From: Bacteroidetes bacterium UKL13-3 | GTDB lineage: Bacteria > Bacteroidota > Bacteroidia > UKL13-3 | Direction of reading: 5' to 3' | NCBI GenBank assembly: GCA_001602415.1 | Contig: CP012155.1 | Location: forward strand, 310,001-374,000 | Length of the DNA stretch: 64,000 nucleotides | Shown here: one piece after another, positions 17,577-26,919 of the stretch | How the letters are laid out: every line of letters starts with the position of its first letter | How positions within the stretch are numbered: position 1 is the stretch's first letter | Notes under the pieces: model-generated | The model's input: only the letters and a program-made list of their open reading frames with translations | Told to the model about the DNA's origin: nothing | Databases searched by the model: none | Position numbers and translations under genes: made by a program

Positions 17577-19193
17577 ATGAAAAAAATTCTTCCACATATC
17601 GTCACAATCATCAGCATTTTTTTTGGCAATTGTTACGCACAAAATTTGGTTCCCAATCCAAGTTTCGAGGAATACAATAATTGCCCTCCTACTCTACAAG
17701 ACTCTGATTTCTCAGATATTAAAAACTGGTTTTCACCAACTCTTAACCAATTATATTATCTTAACACCTGTGCTACTTCAATATCGCATAAAGTTCCTAT
17801 TAATGCAATTGGTAACTGCATACCTCGAACAGGTAATGCTTATTCTGGTATACTAATTAGTGCTAACAGAAGTGATAGTAATACTCTATACGGTACCACA
17901 AACTATGCGTCCAATAAACTTAGCTCACCGCTTTTAGCCGATTCTGTATATCGTGTTTCTTTTTATGTTTCACTTGCCGAGGGTAATCCTGTAACAACAC
18001 TTTATAGACAAATTGGAGCCATCTCAAGCATCGGAGTATATTTTAATACCACAAAGTTGAAATTTACCACAGAGGATACAATTCCACTAATACCTCAAGT
18101 GCTAAACCCAAGTTGGCGTTTTTTAGATGATACGCTTGGTTGGATGAATATCAAAGGTTACTATAGAGCGATTGGCGGTGAACAATTTATTACCATTGGT
18201 AACACTACAAGCTATGTAAATACTATATTTAAGATAGTGAAAATAATAGACACCTCAAGGTTTCTTACAAGTTGTTATTATATAGACGATGTAAGCCTTA
18301 CACCCGTTTCTTTGCAGCCAACAAACAAAGATACATCCATGTGTGATGGGGATAGCATCCTTTGGAACAAACGCGCTGATTTTAATAGCTGTATTTGGAA
18401 TGATGGAGACACTAGCAGCAATCGGTATGTAAAACAAGCGGGGACTTATTTTATTACCAATATATCGGGTAATGTGAGCATAACCGATACCATTACCATC
18501 GTAACGCTTTCGAACAACAACAACTACACACCATCCTATTGTAACGGCCAAACACTCACCTTACAAGCTGCGACTGCCCAATCGTATAGATGGAATACTC
18601 TCACTACTGCACCTTCTATTTTGGTTAACCAACCCGGAACATACTGGGTAAAACGCTCCAATGCCGGTTGCTCTGTTACGGATACATTCAGGGTTACCCA
18701 ATATCCGTTACCCAATCTCAATCACCTTACCGATACTGTTGTTTGCTTTGAGGAAGGAGCACAACTTACCCTTACAGTCGGTAACTTTAAACAACAATTG
18801 TGGCAACCTATGGGTGATACCACAGCAAGTATTTTAATACAAACACCCCAACAAATTACCGTAACCGTAACCGTAACCGACAGCAATACATGTATTGCAA
18901 CCAAAAGTATACTCATTGGCAATAGTTGCTCCGATTTTGTGTTTATTCCCAACGCCTTTTCACCCAATGATGATGGGTTGAATGATGTGTTTAAACCAAT
19001 TACCCGCGAACTCGAATTTTATGAGTTAACAATAGTTAACCGCTGGGGACAGATACTTTTTACAACCCAAAATATAGAAGAGGGATGGGACGGAAAAAAT
19101 GCTTCGGCAGGTGTTTATATTGCTCACCTAACCTATAAAGTAAAAGGGAAAAAGGAGCAGAAAACACTACAAAGCATTACACTTCTTCGCTGA
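17577..19193 (+). CDS. Secreted T9SS cargo protein with gliding-motility-associated C-terminal domain
   Basis: A 538-residue protein. A signal peptide (MKKILPHIVTIISIFFGNCYAQ) is followed by an N-terminal NLVPNPSFEEYNNCP domain (residues about 22-240) seen in Bacteroidota surface proteins, then two Ig/PKD-like cysteine-containing repeats (about 250-440), and the type B sorting domain beginning FVFIPNAFSPNDDGLNDVF (about 455) and ending in SITLLR. The last domain marks it as type IX secretion cargo to be exported or attached to the surface. The function is probably adhesive or structural; no catalytic motif is visible. Unlike its two decayed relatives nearby it is intact. The start is fixed by the signal peptide, yet a terminator hairpin ends 3 nt before it. 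Confidence 0.85.
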   Translation: MKKILPHIVTIISIFFGNCYAQNLVPNPSFEEYNNCPPTLQDSDFSDIKNWFSPTLNQLYYLNTCATSISHKVPINAIGNCIPRTGNAYSGILISANRSDSNTLYGTTNYASNKLSSPLLADSVYRVSFYVSLAEGNPVTTLYRQIGAISSIGVYFNTTKLKFTTEDTIPLIPQVLNPSWRFLDDTLGWMNIKGYYRAIGGEQFITIGNTTSYVNTIFKIVKIIDTSRFLTSCYYIDDVSLTPVSLQPTNKDTSMCDGDSILWNKRADFNSCIWNDGDTSSNRYVKQAGTYFITNISGNVSITDTITIVTLSNNNNYTPSYCNGQTLTLQAATAQSYRWNTLTTAPSILVNQPGTYWVKRSNAGCSVTDTFRVTQYPLPNLNHLTDTVVCFEEGAQLTLTVGNFKQQLWQPMGDTTASILIQTPQQITVTVTVTDSNTCIATKSILIGNSCSDFVFIPNAFSPNDDGLNDVFKPITRELEFYELTIVNRWGQILFTTQNIEEGWDGKNASAGVYIAHLTYKVKGKKEQKTLQSITLLR

Positions 19194-19347
19194 GAGCGAA
19201 ACCGCAGAACCGAAAAATGTAGAATGTAAAACCGCAGAACAGAAAAATGTAAAATATCGAACCGCAAAAGGGAAGCTCCTCCTAACTTTTACATTTTACA
19301 TTCAGTGTGTTACATTCTGCGATTACTAAACAAATTCGGATAGGAGC
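19194..19347. repeat. Short repeats around ACCGCAGAA and TTACATT motifs
   Basis: Between two plus-strand genes. Segments beginning ACCGCAGAAC and continuing with GAAAAATGTAGAATGTAAA occur twice in direct order, and the later TTTTACATTTTACATTC and TTACATTCTGCGATTA are inverted or related versions; similar sequence lies at about 16440-16505. This looks like a dispersed intergenic repeat rather than a coding region. Confidence 0.5.
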
Positions 19348-20373
19348 ATGTTGATGATATTTAGTATATTGGTCTATCAAAAATACGATTATGCTATGAG
19401 TGCAACACTTCGCAATTGGTTATATAGTTTGAGTCTTACACCCGGGTTGCTGGTAGTATACGGCAATATACACGGAGGCCTCTGGAGTGCCGGTAATGTG
19501 GTATATTCACTGGTGGTGCTTGGACTCATAGAAATGGTTACCAAAAGTTTTACTTCACAGGAAAACAGCGGAACAAATGATACGCTACCCAATTTTATAT
19601 TGTGGTTGCATGTGCCGCTGCAAATAGCATGTATTGGCTCTTTTGTGTATGGGATAAAAAATGAATTGTTAGCAGAGCAGTATTTGTGGTTTGCTGCGCT
19701 GAGTATGTCAGTGTATACTGGAAGTGGAGCCATTGTAATGGCACATGAGTTCATTCACCGCAAGGATGCCTTATCGCAATGGGCGGGAAAGTTTTTGTTG
19801 TTTACAGCCGGAAACTTTTACTTTTTTATCGAACATTTGCGCGTGCATCACAAATGGGTAGGTACCGCTAAAGATTCGGCTACCGCCAAACGAGGTCAGT
19901 CGGTTTACGGATTTTTTCTTACCAGTGGTTTAGGTCAAATCAAAAGTGCTTGGAAGTTGGAAACCGAACGTTGCAGCAACGAAGGTAAATTGGTTTGGGG
20001 TTGGGATAATTACATGATTCGGCAATTGGTATACCATGTAATGTTTGATACAACTCTAGTATGGATTGTTGGTCCGCTTGCGCTGGTTGCATGGTTTGTG
20101 CATTGTATTGTAGCTAATTTCTTACTTGAATACGTTAATTATATTGAACATTACGGATTGGAACGCAGCGAAAAAGAACGTGTTACCGAAGTGCACAGCT
20201 GGCAAAGTGATAAGTTGGTGAGTCGTTTTGTGTTGATAGATTTAAGCCGCCATGCCGATCATCATTATTATGCTTCCAAGCCTTTTCACACACTAAATAG
20301 CTACGATAAAAGTCCGGAACTACCGGGAGGATATGCCAGTTTAATTATTCCGGCTTTAGTTCCTCCTTTATGA
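19348..20373 (+). CDS. alkB: AlkB-type membrane monooxygenase, apparently C-terminally truncated
   Basis: A 341-residue member of the alkane 1-monooxygenase/xylene monooxygenase family: a di-iron membrane enzyme that hydroxylates terminal methyl groups of alkanes or related chains, using electrons from rubredoxin. Hydrophobic segments alternate with the histidine boxes HEFIH (133-137), EHLRVHH (162-168), NYIEHYG (265-270) and RHADHH (301-306), so the iron ligands are present. Family members usually continue after the PPL that ends this ORF. In frame after the TGA at 20371 the sequence reads KKITHPILDERQ and then a TAG at 20410, exactly the kind of tail expected if the TGA was TGG (Trp). No rubredoxin gene is near; an aldehyde dehydrogenase lies about 38 kb away and need not be related. 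Confidence 0.85.
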   Translation: MLMIFSILVYQKYDYAMSATLRNWLYSLSLTPGLLVVYGNIHGGLWSAGNVVYSLVVLGLIEMVTKSFTSQENSGTNDTLPNFILWLHVPLQIACIGSFVYGIKNELLAEQYLWFAALSMSVYTGSGAIVMAHEFIHRKDALSQWAGKFLLFTAGNFYFFIEHLRVHHKWVGTAKDSATAKRGQSVYGFFLTSGLGQIKSAWKLETERCSNEGKLVWGWDNYMIRQLVYHVMFDTTLVWIVGPLALVAWFVHCIVANFLLEYVNYIEHYGLERSEKERVTEVHSWQSDKLVSRFVLIDLSRHADHHYYASKPFHTLNSYDKSPELPGGYASLIIPALVPPL

Positions 20374-20471
20374 AAAAAAATCACACATCCTATTTTAGAT
20401 GAACGTCAGTAGATTACCGTTAATACTGATAAATATCACTCAAATTTTATTTAGACTAATTACAAATAGTA

Positions 20472-20479
20472 TATTTTTG
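20472..20479 (+). promoter_or_regulatory. Putative -7 box of the TonB receptor gene
   Basis: TATTTTTG matches the Bacteroidota -7 consensus TAnnTTTG fully and lies 23 nt before the ATG at 20503. No clear TTTG -33 element is visible at the expected distance, so the call rests on the -7 box alone. Confidence 0.4.
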
Positions 20480-20502
20480 CGCATTCTTAAATCTATTTAT
20501 TC

Positions 20503-22875
20503 ATGCGCTTTTTCACCCTGATTATTGTTTTCACTTATGTTACGTTTTTAGCCAACGCCTCAACCATTAAAGGTATTCTAAAAAAAGAAACTGGTGAGGC
20601 TTATGCTTTACAAGGTGTTTATTTAAGTAATGGGTTGAGCACCCAAACCAATAAAGATGGATTTTTTCAGTTTACCAACGTGTTAAAAGGTGAATATGAT
20701 TTAAGTACCCAAGTAAACGGACAAAATGTATTTGTAGCGCTAGCTAAGATTTCCGATAATATTGTGGAAACGAATTTAGGAACGCTTGTCATCTCCAAAA
20801 ATATTCAGTTACAAGAGGCACAGATTACAGCCGAAATCAATCGCGGGATTGAGCGCATGCCCGATGTAAAAGACAATGTAATTTATGCAGGAAAAAAAAC
20901 GGAGGTGGTTCAACTCTCAACAGCCAGTGCCAATCTTGCACAAAACAATACACGCCAAGTATTTGCCAAAGTGCCCGGTATACAAGTTTGGGAAAGTGAT
21001 GGAAGCGGTGTTCAGATGGGAATTGCCTCACGTGGATTGAGCCCCAATAGGATGTGGGAATTTAATACCCGCCAAAACGGATACGATATTTCTGCCGATC
21101 CATTTGGTTACCCGGAGGCCTATTTTACACCATCGGTTGAGTCATTGGATCGAATTGAAATTATCAGAGGTGCTGCCTCGTTACAATTTGGTCCGCAGTT
21201 TGGCGGTGTAGTCAACTTTATCAAAAAGCGTTCGGTGAGCGGTAAAAAAGTTGGAGTAGAATCGATGCAAACATTGGGAAGCAATGGTATGTTTAGCACG
21301 TTTAATGCAGTAGGTGGTACGATTGGGAAGTTCTCGTATTACACCAATATCAATTACCGCAGAAGTGACGGATGGCGAGCCAATAACGGTTACAATACTT
21401 GGAACGGGTTCGTTAATATGGGATACCAATTCTCGAAAAAATTATTGGTTAATTTCGAATATTCACGCATGGATCAGTTGGTGCAACAACCGGGTGGGTT
21501 AACCGACTCGGCATTTAAAGCGGATGCTCAACAATCAATGCGTAACCGCAATTGGTTTGATTTGAAGTGGAATATAGCTGCACTTAACATCGATTATCAG
21601 TTTACCGAAAACAATAAACTCAACATCAAACTTTTTGGTTTAAGTGGCACACGTTCAAGTGTTGGATTTTTATCGGGCATCAATATTCCCGACACTATTG
21701 CTAACGGTACATATGGCAAACGCACAATCGATGAGGATAAATACTTAAACTATGGAGTAGAATTACGCCACTTGTTTACCTATCATTTATTTGGCCAAAA
21801 AAGCAATCTAGCAGTTGGAGCCAGAGCTTATTCAGGTCAAACGGATCGTATTCAAAATGTAAACGGAAATAGAGGAGCAGGTTATGACTTATCTGTCGAG
21901 AGTAATATCCTCAAAAGAGGTATGGTGTACAAAACTCAAAATGTGGCATTGTTTGCCGAGAATATATTTAACCTTAACAACCGCTGGAGCGTTACTCCAG
22001 GGGTTAGATACGAGCAATTGGAAAACCAGTCGAGTGGAACGTTTGATGGCCGAACTGGATCGCAAAGCAGCAGCCGTAGTTTTATGTTATTTGGCGTGGG
22101 CTCGCAATATAAAGTGAGTGCTAAAACAAATGTGTATGCTAATTTTTCACAAGGATATCGCCCTGTTTTGTTTTCAGATATAACACCTGCCACAACCGAT
22201 TCGATAGATGTAAACTTAAAAGATGCAAGAGGATACAATATAGATTTGGGGTATCGTGGAACTATTGGAAATGTATTAAGTTTTGATGTAAGTGTGTTTA
22301 GATTGGAATACGGAAACCGCATTGGAAATTATGCTGTAAACGGTAGAAATTTCCGAACCAATATTGGCACTTCGGTAAGCAAAGGAGTGGAGAGTTATAT
22401 CGAGTTTACACCAACATCGTTACTCAAATATTTTAAAGGAGGACAAGTAAATATTTTTGCTACTATGGCTTTTATTGATGCTGTTTATACCGAGTGGAAC
22501 AACCCTGATGCAACCAAAAATCAGAAGGATAAGAAGGTAGAAAATGCTCCGCAGCAAATCCATCGTTTTGGGTTAAACTACCGTTATAAAACGATTTCAA
22601 CAACATTTCAATACAGTGTAGTAGGTAGTTGTTATGCAGATGCACTAAATAACGAGAAGGCTAATGCTGCCGCTACAGTTGGCAAAATTGCCGGTTATGA
22701 AGTTGCTGATTGGAGTGTAAGTGCAACATTATTGAAACGCTACAAGGTGAATGCTGGAATTAACAATGTTTTTGATACAAGATATTTTACACGCAGATCG
22801 GGCGGTTATCCGGGGCCGGGTATTTTACCTGCTGATGGTCGTATTTGGTACGTTGGTGTTGGCGTGAAAATTTAA
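20503..22875 (+). CDS. TonB-dependent outer-membrane receptor, FecA-like
   Basis: A 790-residue receptor. The signal peptide (MRFFTLIIVFTYVTFLANA) is followed by a carboxypeptidase-regulatory-like domain (about 21-105; IKGILKKETGEAYALQGVYL), a plug domain (about 120-230, with ARQVFAKVPGIQ-like and VESLDRIEIIRGAASLQFGP motifs) and a 22-strand type barrel to the terminal WYVGVGVKI, which ends in a hydrophobic residue as usual for outer-membrane barrels. The overall type resembles Fe(III)-dicitrate receptors, so uptake of an iron chelate is likely, but the ligand is not certain. No FecR/FecI regulator pair or SusD partner lies next to it. Confidence 0.85.
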   Translation: MRFFTLIIVFTYVTFLANASTIKGILKKETGEAYALQGVYLSNGLSTQTNKDGFFQFTNVLKGEYDLSTQVNGQNVFVALAKISDNIVETNLGTLVISKNIQLQEAQITAEINRGIERMPDVKDNVIYAGKKTEVVQLSTASANLAQNNTRQVFAKVPGIQVWESDGSGVQMGIASRGLSPNRMWEFNTRQNGYDISADPFGYPEAYFTPSVESLDRIEIIRGAASLQFGPQFGGVVNFIKKRSVSGKKVGVESMQTLGSNGMFSTFNAVGGTIGKFSYYTNINYRRSDGWRANNGYNTWNGFVNMGYQFSKKLLVNFEYSRMDQLVQQPGGLTDSAFKADAQQSMRNRNWFDLKWNIAALNIDYQFTENNKLNIKLFGLSGTRSSVGFLSGINIPDTIANGTYGKRTIDEDKYLNYGVELRHLFTYHLFGQKSNLAVGARAYSGQTDRIQNVNGNRGAGYDLSVESNILKRGMVYKTQNVALFAENIFNLNNRWSVTPGVRYEQLENQSSGTFDGRTGSQSSSRSFMLFGVGSQYKVSAKTNVYANFSQGYRPVLFSDITPATTDSIDVNLKDARGYNIDLGYRGTIGNVLSFDVSVFRLEYGNRIGNYAVNGRNFRTNIGTSVSKGVESYIEFTPTSLLKYFKGGQVNIFATMAFIDAVYTEWNNPDATKNQKDKKVENAPQQIHRFGLNYRYKTISTTFQYSVVGSCYADALNNEKANAAATVGKIAGYEVADWSVSATLLKRYKVNAGINNVFDTRYFTRRSGGYPGPGILPADGRIWYVGVGVKI

Positions 22876-22891
22876 AACACATCCAATACTA

Positions 22892-24154
22892 TTATTCTAA
22901 ATCATTACTTAGTTTATAGCGGCAAATGCGGTTGTTCTTTTTATCTGCCACGTATACCATTCTGCGGAAAAAACACACGCCACTTGGGTCGTTAAAACTA
23001 AACGGGCCGCTAGATGTACCATCGGCACCGGGGCCGCCAAAGCTAACAATTGCTTGTTTGCGCAAACCTGAGTTAGCAGGAGGGTTAATACCTTCGTAAC
23101 CAATATTGGTGAACACGTACAACGAATCAGTTCCACTATCTACTACAAATGTGTATTGTAAATTATCTGGTGAAATATAACAGTCTTCGGGTTTTTTGAA
23201 ACGAAATGATTCATACAAAAAACGATCGGCTTTGCCATAATCAAAATTAAGTAGGTTAGCAGCTTCACTGTATTGTGTTCCGAGTTCGGGATCATCAAAC
23301 GCGTTTATGCTGAGTACTCTGTATTCAATTGGGTTTGTTTGGTCGGCTTGTGTAATGTAAAAACTTTTGCTGGTGCTCATCCCTTGCAAGCGTTGCGGTG
23401 GACCAACCTGTGTAGCAATAGATGATATTCCAATAGCCGATTTTAAACTTGATGAATTGGGATTTAATCCCATCGCAAATCCAATATTTCCACCCTCGGC
23501 ATCATAAACAAGTATTCCGTTATCGGGGCGTACAAATGAGGTTACATCGTTAATAGGTCCTGTGCGAGTAACATATAGGGTATTATCGTAAAGAGTAGCT
23601 ATTCCTGTAAATTGAACTTCTGATTCATCCTTTCGTGGAGCAGCGTTCTTACGAGAATCGTCACAATCAGGGTGAATGAGTGTATCAATAAATTGTGTTG
23701 CTCCACTAGCGGTATTTGTTAAGTGATAGATAGCTGGCAAACTTATAAAGGATCCACCAGGACCTCGTGGTTGCAATGTACGCCCAGCGACATACACATG
23801 CAAGCGTCTATCCATAGTTACATCCGTTGCTCCGTTTATGGTTATGCGGCTGCCAATGGTTCCCTTCTGATCCATGATAATTAATTCATTGTCGAGTGGA
23901 TTAGCTTCATCATTTAGCGCTACCACATAAATATACTCATCGTAGCCAACATAAATATCAACTGGGTTCACTACATTTTGAAAAAAGGGAAACACTGGAA
24001 CATAACCAACCGTACTTGGGTTTAATTTAGGATCAATTTTACCTTGCTCAAATACTTGATCTACTTGGTCATCTTGTTTATTGCCAAACAAACCAGTGCA
24101 AGATGAAACAACGCCCGAAATAAAAATCACTAAAATGTATAAACGATGTTTCAT
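22892..24154 (-). CDS. Lipoprotein with NHL/beta-propeller-like repeats
   Basis: A 420-residue protein with a lipoprotein signal (LVIFISGVVSSC, Cys19 as the lipid site). The mature part contains repeated short blade-like segments such as YDEYIYVVALND, DVTMDRRLHVYVAG and GVCFFRRMVYVADKKNNRIC; the last is NHL-like. I recognise no enzyme motif, so it is probably a binding or structural protein facing the periplasm or outer surface. Its ATG shares one base with the stop of the upstream PorV-like gene (TAATG), so the two are translationally coupled and likely work together. Confidence 0.72.
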   Translation of the reverse strand: MKHRLYILVIFISGVVSSCTGLFGNKQDDQVDQVFEQGKIDPKLNPSTVGYVPVFPFFQNVVNPVDIYVGYDEYIYVVALNDEANPLDNELIIMDQKGTIGSRITINGATDVTMDRRLHVYVAGRTLQPRGPGGSFISLPAIYHLTNTASGATQFIDTLIHPDCDDSRKNAAPRKDESEVQFTGIATLYDNTLYVTRTGPINDVTSFVRPDNGILVYDAEGGNIGFAMGLNPNSSSLKSAIGISSIATQVGPPQRLQGMSTSKSFYITQADQTNPIEYRVLSINAFDDPELGTQYSEAANLLNFDYGKADRFLYESFRFKKPEDCYISPDNLQYTFVVDSGTDSLYVFTNIGYEGINPPANSGLRKQAIVSFGGPGADGTSSGPFSFNDPSGVCFFRRMVYVADKKNNRICRYKLSNDLE

Positions 24155-25158
24155 TATCTGATATTGATTGCTAAAGTGATACGGTGAATATTGCCCAAAC
24201 GCGACTTAGCCAAAAATCCATAGTCGATATTCATATTTACAAAACGAGTAGGTAACTTAAGTCCTAAACCAGCCGATGGTGCAATGTATTTTTCATCGGA
24301 ACCAAACTCATAACCTGCTCGTAAATGAGCCATATTTAAATACGTGTATTCAGTACCAAACGCAACGGTTTCGTTGTTATCGGTTGGATGGTTTAATTGT
24401 CCGGCAACCGTAAGCACGTGGTCGGCAGTGTGCAACGGATCAAAAGCTATTCCCAAGCGAAATACTCCTGGAACAGATACTTTGCTAAAACTCGTAATAT
24501 CTGTTGGTCCACTAAATTTCAAAACAGAAACATCGCCCGTTGGACTCACATTAAATCCAAAATTACTGAAGTTAATACCAAAACGAGTATGCTTTACGCC
24601 AACATCATATTTCAATCCTAAATCAAATAATGCATTGTGAATGGTTGTACCGCCAAAACCTTCGTTTGCATATTTGGCGTTCACACCAAAACTAAAACTG
24701 TTGGTTAAAATTTTAGCGTAGGTAAGTCCTATGGTGTAATTAGAAACAGAAAATGTTCGTCCGGTTCCCTTAGATTCAAATTCGGTAGTTTCATCCATTG
24801 TTCCGTAATTCATGGAAAACACTTGGAATCCCAAATATGATAGTTTGCCAACCTTTTTTACCAGTCCAACATAGTTTCCAGATATATCTCCAAAATAACG
24901 CGTATGCGAGGCCATTACATGGATTTTACAAGTATCTATTCCGGTAATTCCTGCGGGGTTCCAGAAGATGGCCGAAGCGTCATTGGTAACCGCAACCGCA
25001 GCACCACCCATAGCCATTCCTCGGGCATCTGGACTAATTTTTAAAAACTGCATGCCGGAGCCACCCGTGCGCGAATTACCAAAGGTTGGTAAAATTTGTG
25101 CTTGTGCAAGGCTGCATCCCAAAAGGGAAAATATGATTACGTATCTGATTGTTTGCAT
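24154..25158 (-). CDS. PorV/PorQ-family outer-membrane protein
   Basis: A 334-residue beta-barrel protein of the PorV/PorQ (UPF0164) group. After the signal peptide (MQTIRYVIIFSLLGCSLAQA) comes the conserved start FGNSRTGGSGMQFLKISPDARGMAMGGAAVAVTNDASAIFWNPAG, read here in parts, and alternating strands to the end THRITLAINIR-like terminus. PorV anchors cargo of the type IX secretion system at the cell surface, and PorQ-like relatives have similar tasks; which one applies cannot be told. A TTG-started extension to 25170 exists but the ATG at 25158 gives the cleaner signal peptide. It is coupled to the lipoprotein gene downstream and divergent from lnt. Confidence 0.78.
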   Translation of the reverse strand: MQTIRYVIIFSLLGCSLAQAQILPTFGNSRTGGSGMQFLKISPDARGMAMGGAAVAVTNDASAIFWNPAGITGIDTCKIHVMASHTRYFGDISGNYVGLVKKVGKLSYLGFQVFSMNYGTMDETTEFESKGTGRTFSVSNYTIGLTYAKILTNSFSFGVNAKYANEGFGGTTIHNALFDLGLKYDVGVKHTRFGINFSNFGFNVSPTGDVSVLKFSGPTDITSFSKVSVPGVFRLGIAFDPLHTADHVLTVAGQLNHPTDNNETVAFGTEYTYLNMAHLRAGYEFGSDEKYIAPSAGLGLKLPTRFVNMNIDYGFLAKSRLGNIHRITLAINIR

Positions 25159-25214
25159 GAAAGGTGGCAAAATAAAGCCAAAAAAGGGAAATACGGATGT
25201 TAAAAAATAGTGAA

Positions 25215-25245
25215 TTTGAAAAGTAGTAGAAAAAGGTTCACTTTG
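25215..25245 (+). promoter_or_regulatory. Probable lnt promoter
   Basis: TTTG at 25215-25218 and TCACTTTG at 25238-25245 (seven of eight bases of TAnnTTTG) are separated by 19 nt, the usual Bacteroidota spacing. The box lies 21 nt upstream of the ATG at 25267, which supports that start over the GTG at 25210. Confidence 0.5.
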
Positions 25246-25266
25246 CAGCCTCTCTCAAGCATTTAC

Positions 25267-26856
25267 ATGATTATTAAAACGCATTTAAAATATTTATCAT
25301 ACAGCCTCCTAAGTGCTTTGCTGTTTATAGTAAGTTGGCAACCGGTTTCCTTTATTCCTGCTGTGTTTGGGGCGTTTATTCCGTTATTGTTTCTCGAAAT
25401 ACAATTGCGTGAGGATGGAAAAGGAACAGGCTGGGTGTTCTTATACAGTTTTGTAACATTTTTAGTGTGGAATATTGGCAATACGTGGTGGCTCATCAAT
25501 GCTACGCTTGAAGGTGCTTTGGCGGCTTTTATCATTAATACGTTGCTCATGTGTTTGCCAATGGTGGTGTACCATCGTATACAACAACAATCAAAAGCCT
25601 CGCATGCTGAGTGGACGTTTATGATGGCGTGGCTTACGTTTGAATATATTCACCACACATGGGAGTTTAGTTGGCCTTGGTTATCGTTGGGTAATGTATT
25701 TGCAGCTGCTCCAAACATGGTGCAATGGTATGAATATACAGGTGTTGTGGGAGGAAGTTTTTGGATATTGTATGCAAACATTAAATTATTTAGGCTAATT
25801 GTTAAATGGAAAGAAAACAGCAGCACACTCAATACCTCACGGTTAATGAACCTCGTTTTTTTTGTTGGTTTTGCACCGTTGTTTTTGTCGTGGTATGTGT
25901 TGGATAATTACAAACCTACAGCAGGCATTCCCATAAATGTTGCTGTTGTACAACCCAATATTGATCCTTACAAAGATAAGTTTGAAGGAATATCGCCCAT
26001 TGAACAAACCCGCAGCATGTTGCAGTTGGCCGAAGAGGTTGTGGATAGCAGCATGCAACTTGTGTGTTTTCCGGAAACAGCTTTATTGGGTTCGTTGGAG
26101 GAAACAAGGTTAAATAGCAATGAGAATATTGTATTGGTTCGTGCATTTTTACAGAAGCATCCCAATATTACCGTTTTGAGTGGAGCTGATACGTACCGTT
26201 TTTATGAGACGGTAGCCGAAAAAACATTCACTGCCCGCAAGTATAGTGATGGAATGTATTACGATGCATACAATACCGCTTTACTCATTAACCAAACAGA
26301 CAGTATTCAAATTTACCATAAATCGAAATTGGTACCCGGGGTAGAAAGTATGCCTTACCAACAAGTGTTGGGTTTTTTGGGGAAGGCTGCTATTGAGTTG
26401 GGCGGAACTTCGGGTAGTTTGGGTAGGAACAACGAAGCAGCGGTGTTTGATTTGGGACGAAATCAATTTGTTGCGCCTGTTATTTGTTACGAGTCTGTTT
26501 TTGGCGAATACGTTACGGATTATATTCAAAAAGGTGCAGGGTTATTGTGTATTGTAACCAATGATGGCTGGTGGGGAAACACACCCGGATACCGGCAACA
26601 TTTTGATTATGCGCGGTTGCGTGCCATCGAAACACGTAGGTTTGTTGCCCGCTCGGCTAACACCGGTGTATCGGGGTTTATTGATGATAAAGGAGCAGTG
26701 ATTGCACAAACAGAATGGTGGAAACCCGCGGCCATTAAGGCAACACTTACCTACCAAAAGGGCGAAACATTTTACGTGAAATACGCACACTTTATTGAAT
26801 GGTTGCCGGTAATACTTTTACTGTTGGCGGTGTTTAGAAGAAGAACCCAAGCATAA
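25267..26856 (+). CDS. lnt: Apolipoprotein N-acyltransferase
   Basis: A 529-residue inner-membrane enzyme that adds the third acyl chain to lipoproteins. The N-terminal about 215 residues hold the membrane segments (from LKYLSYSLLSALLFIVSW), the rest is a nitrilase-fold catalytic domain facing the periplasm. The expected Glu-Lys-Cys triad is visible: Glu270 in CFPETALL, Lys354 in HKSKLVPGVE, Cys407 in VICYESVF. A last hydrophobic segment (FIEWLPVILLLLAVF) closes the protein. I start it at the ATG at 25267 rather than at the GTG at 25210: the added 19 residues are basic and absent from relatives, and a promoter box lies in that stretch. Confidence 0.93.
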   Translation: MIIKTHLKYLSYSLLSALLFIVSWQPVSFIPAVFGAFIPLLFLEIQLREDGKGTGWVFLYSFVTFLVWNIGNTWWLINATLEGALAAFIINTLLMCLPMVVYHRIQQQSKASHAEWTFMMAWLTFEYIHHTWEFSWPWLSLGNVFAAAPNMVQWYEYTGVVGGSFWILYANIKLFRLIVKWKENSSTLNTSRLMNLVFFVGFAPLFLSWYVLDNYKPTAGIPINVAVVQPNIDPYKDKFEGISPIEQTRSMLQLAEEVVDSSMQLVCFPETALLGSLEETRLNSNENIVLVRAFLQKHPNITVLSGADTYRFYETVAEKTFTARKYSDGMYYDAYNTALLINQTDSIQIYHKSKLVPGVESMPYQQVLGFLGKAAIELGGTSGSLGRNNEAAVFDLGRNQFVAPVICYESVFGEYVTDYIQKGAGLLCIVTNDGWWGNTPGYRQHFDYARLRAIETRRFVARSANTGVSGFIDDKGAVIAQTEWWKPAAIKATLTYQKGETFYVKYAHFIEWLPVILLLLAVFRRRTQA

Positions 26857-26919
26857 TTTTACATTCACAAGTGGAGGTATTTGAGCAAACAGCGGCATTA
26901 ATTATTACCTAGTTGTACA

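Noticed and set aside
20371-20373. UGA read as a sense codon in AlkB
   Set aside because: Other genes in the window use TGG for Trp and end at TGA normally, so a nonsense mutation is simpler than recoding.
25210-25266. GTG start of lnt at 25210
   Set aside because: The added residues are basic and unlike Lnt N-termini, and a promoter-like pair lies within this stretch; the ATG at 25267 is better.
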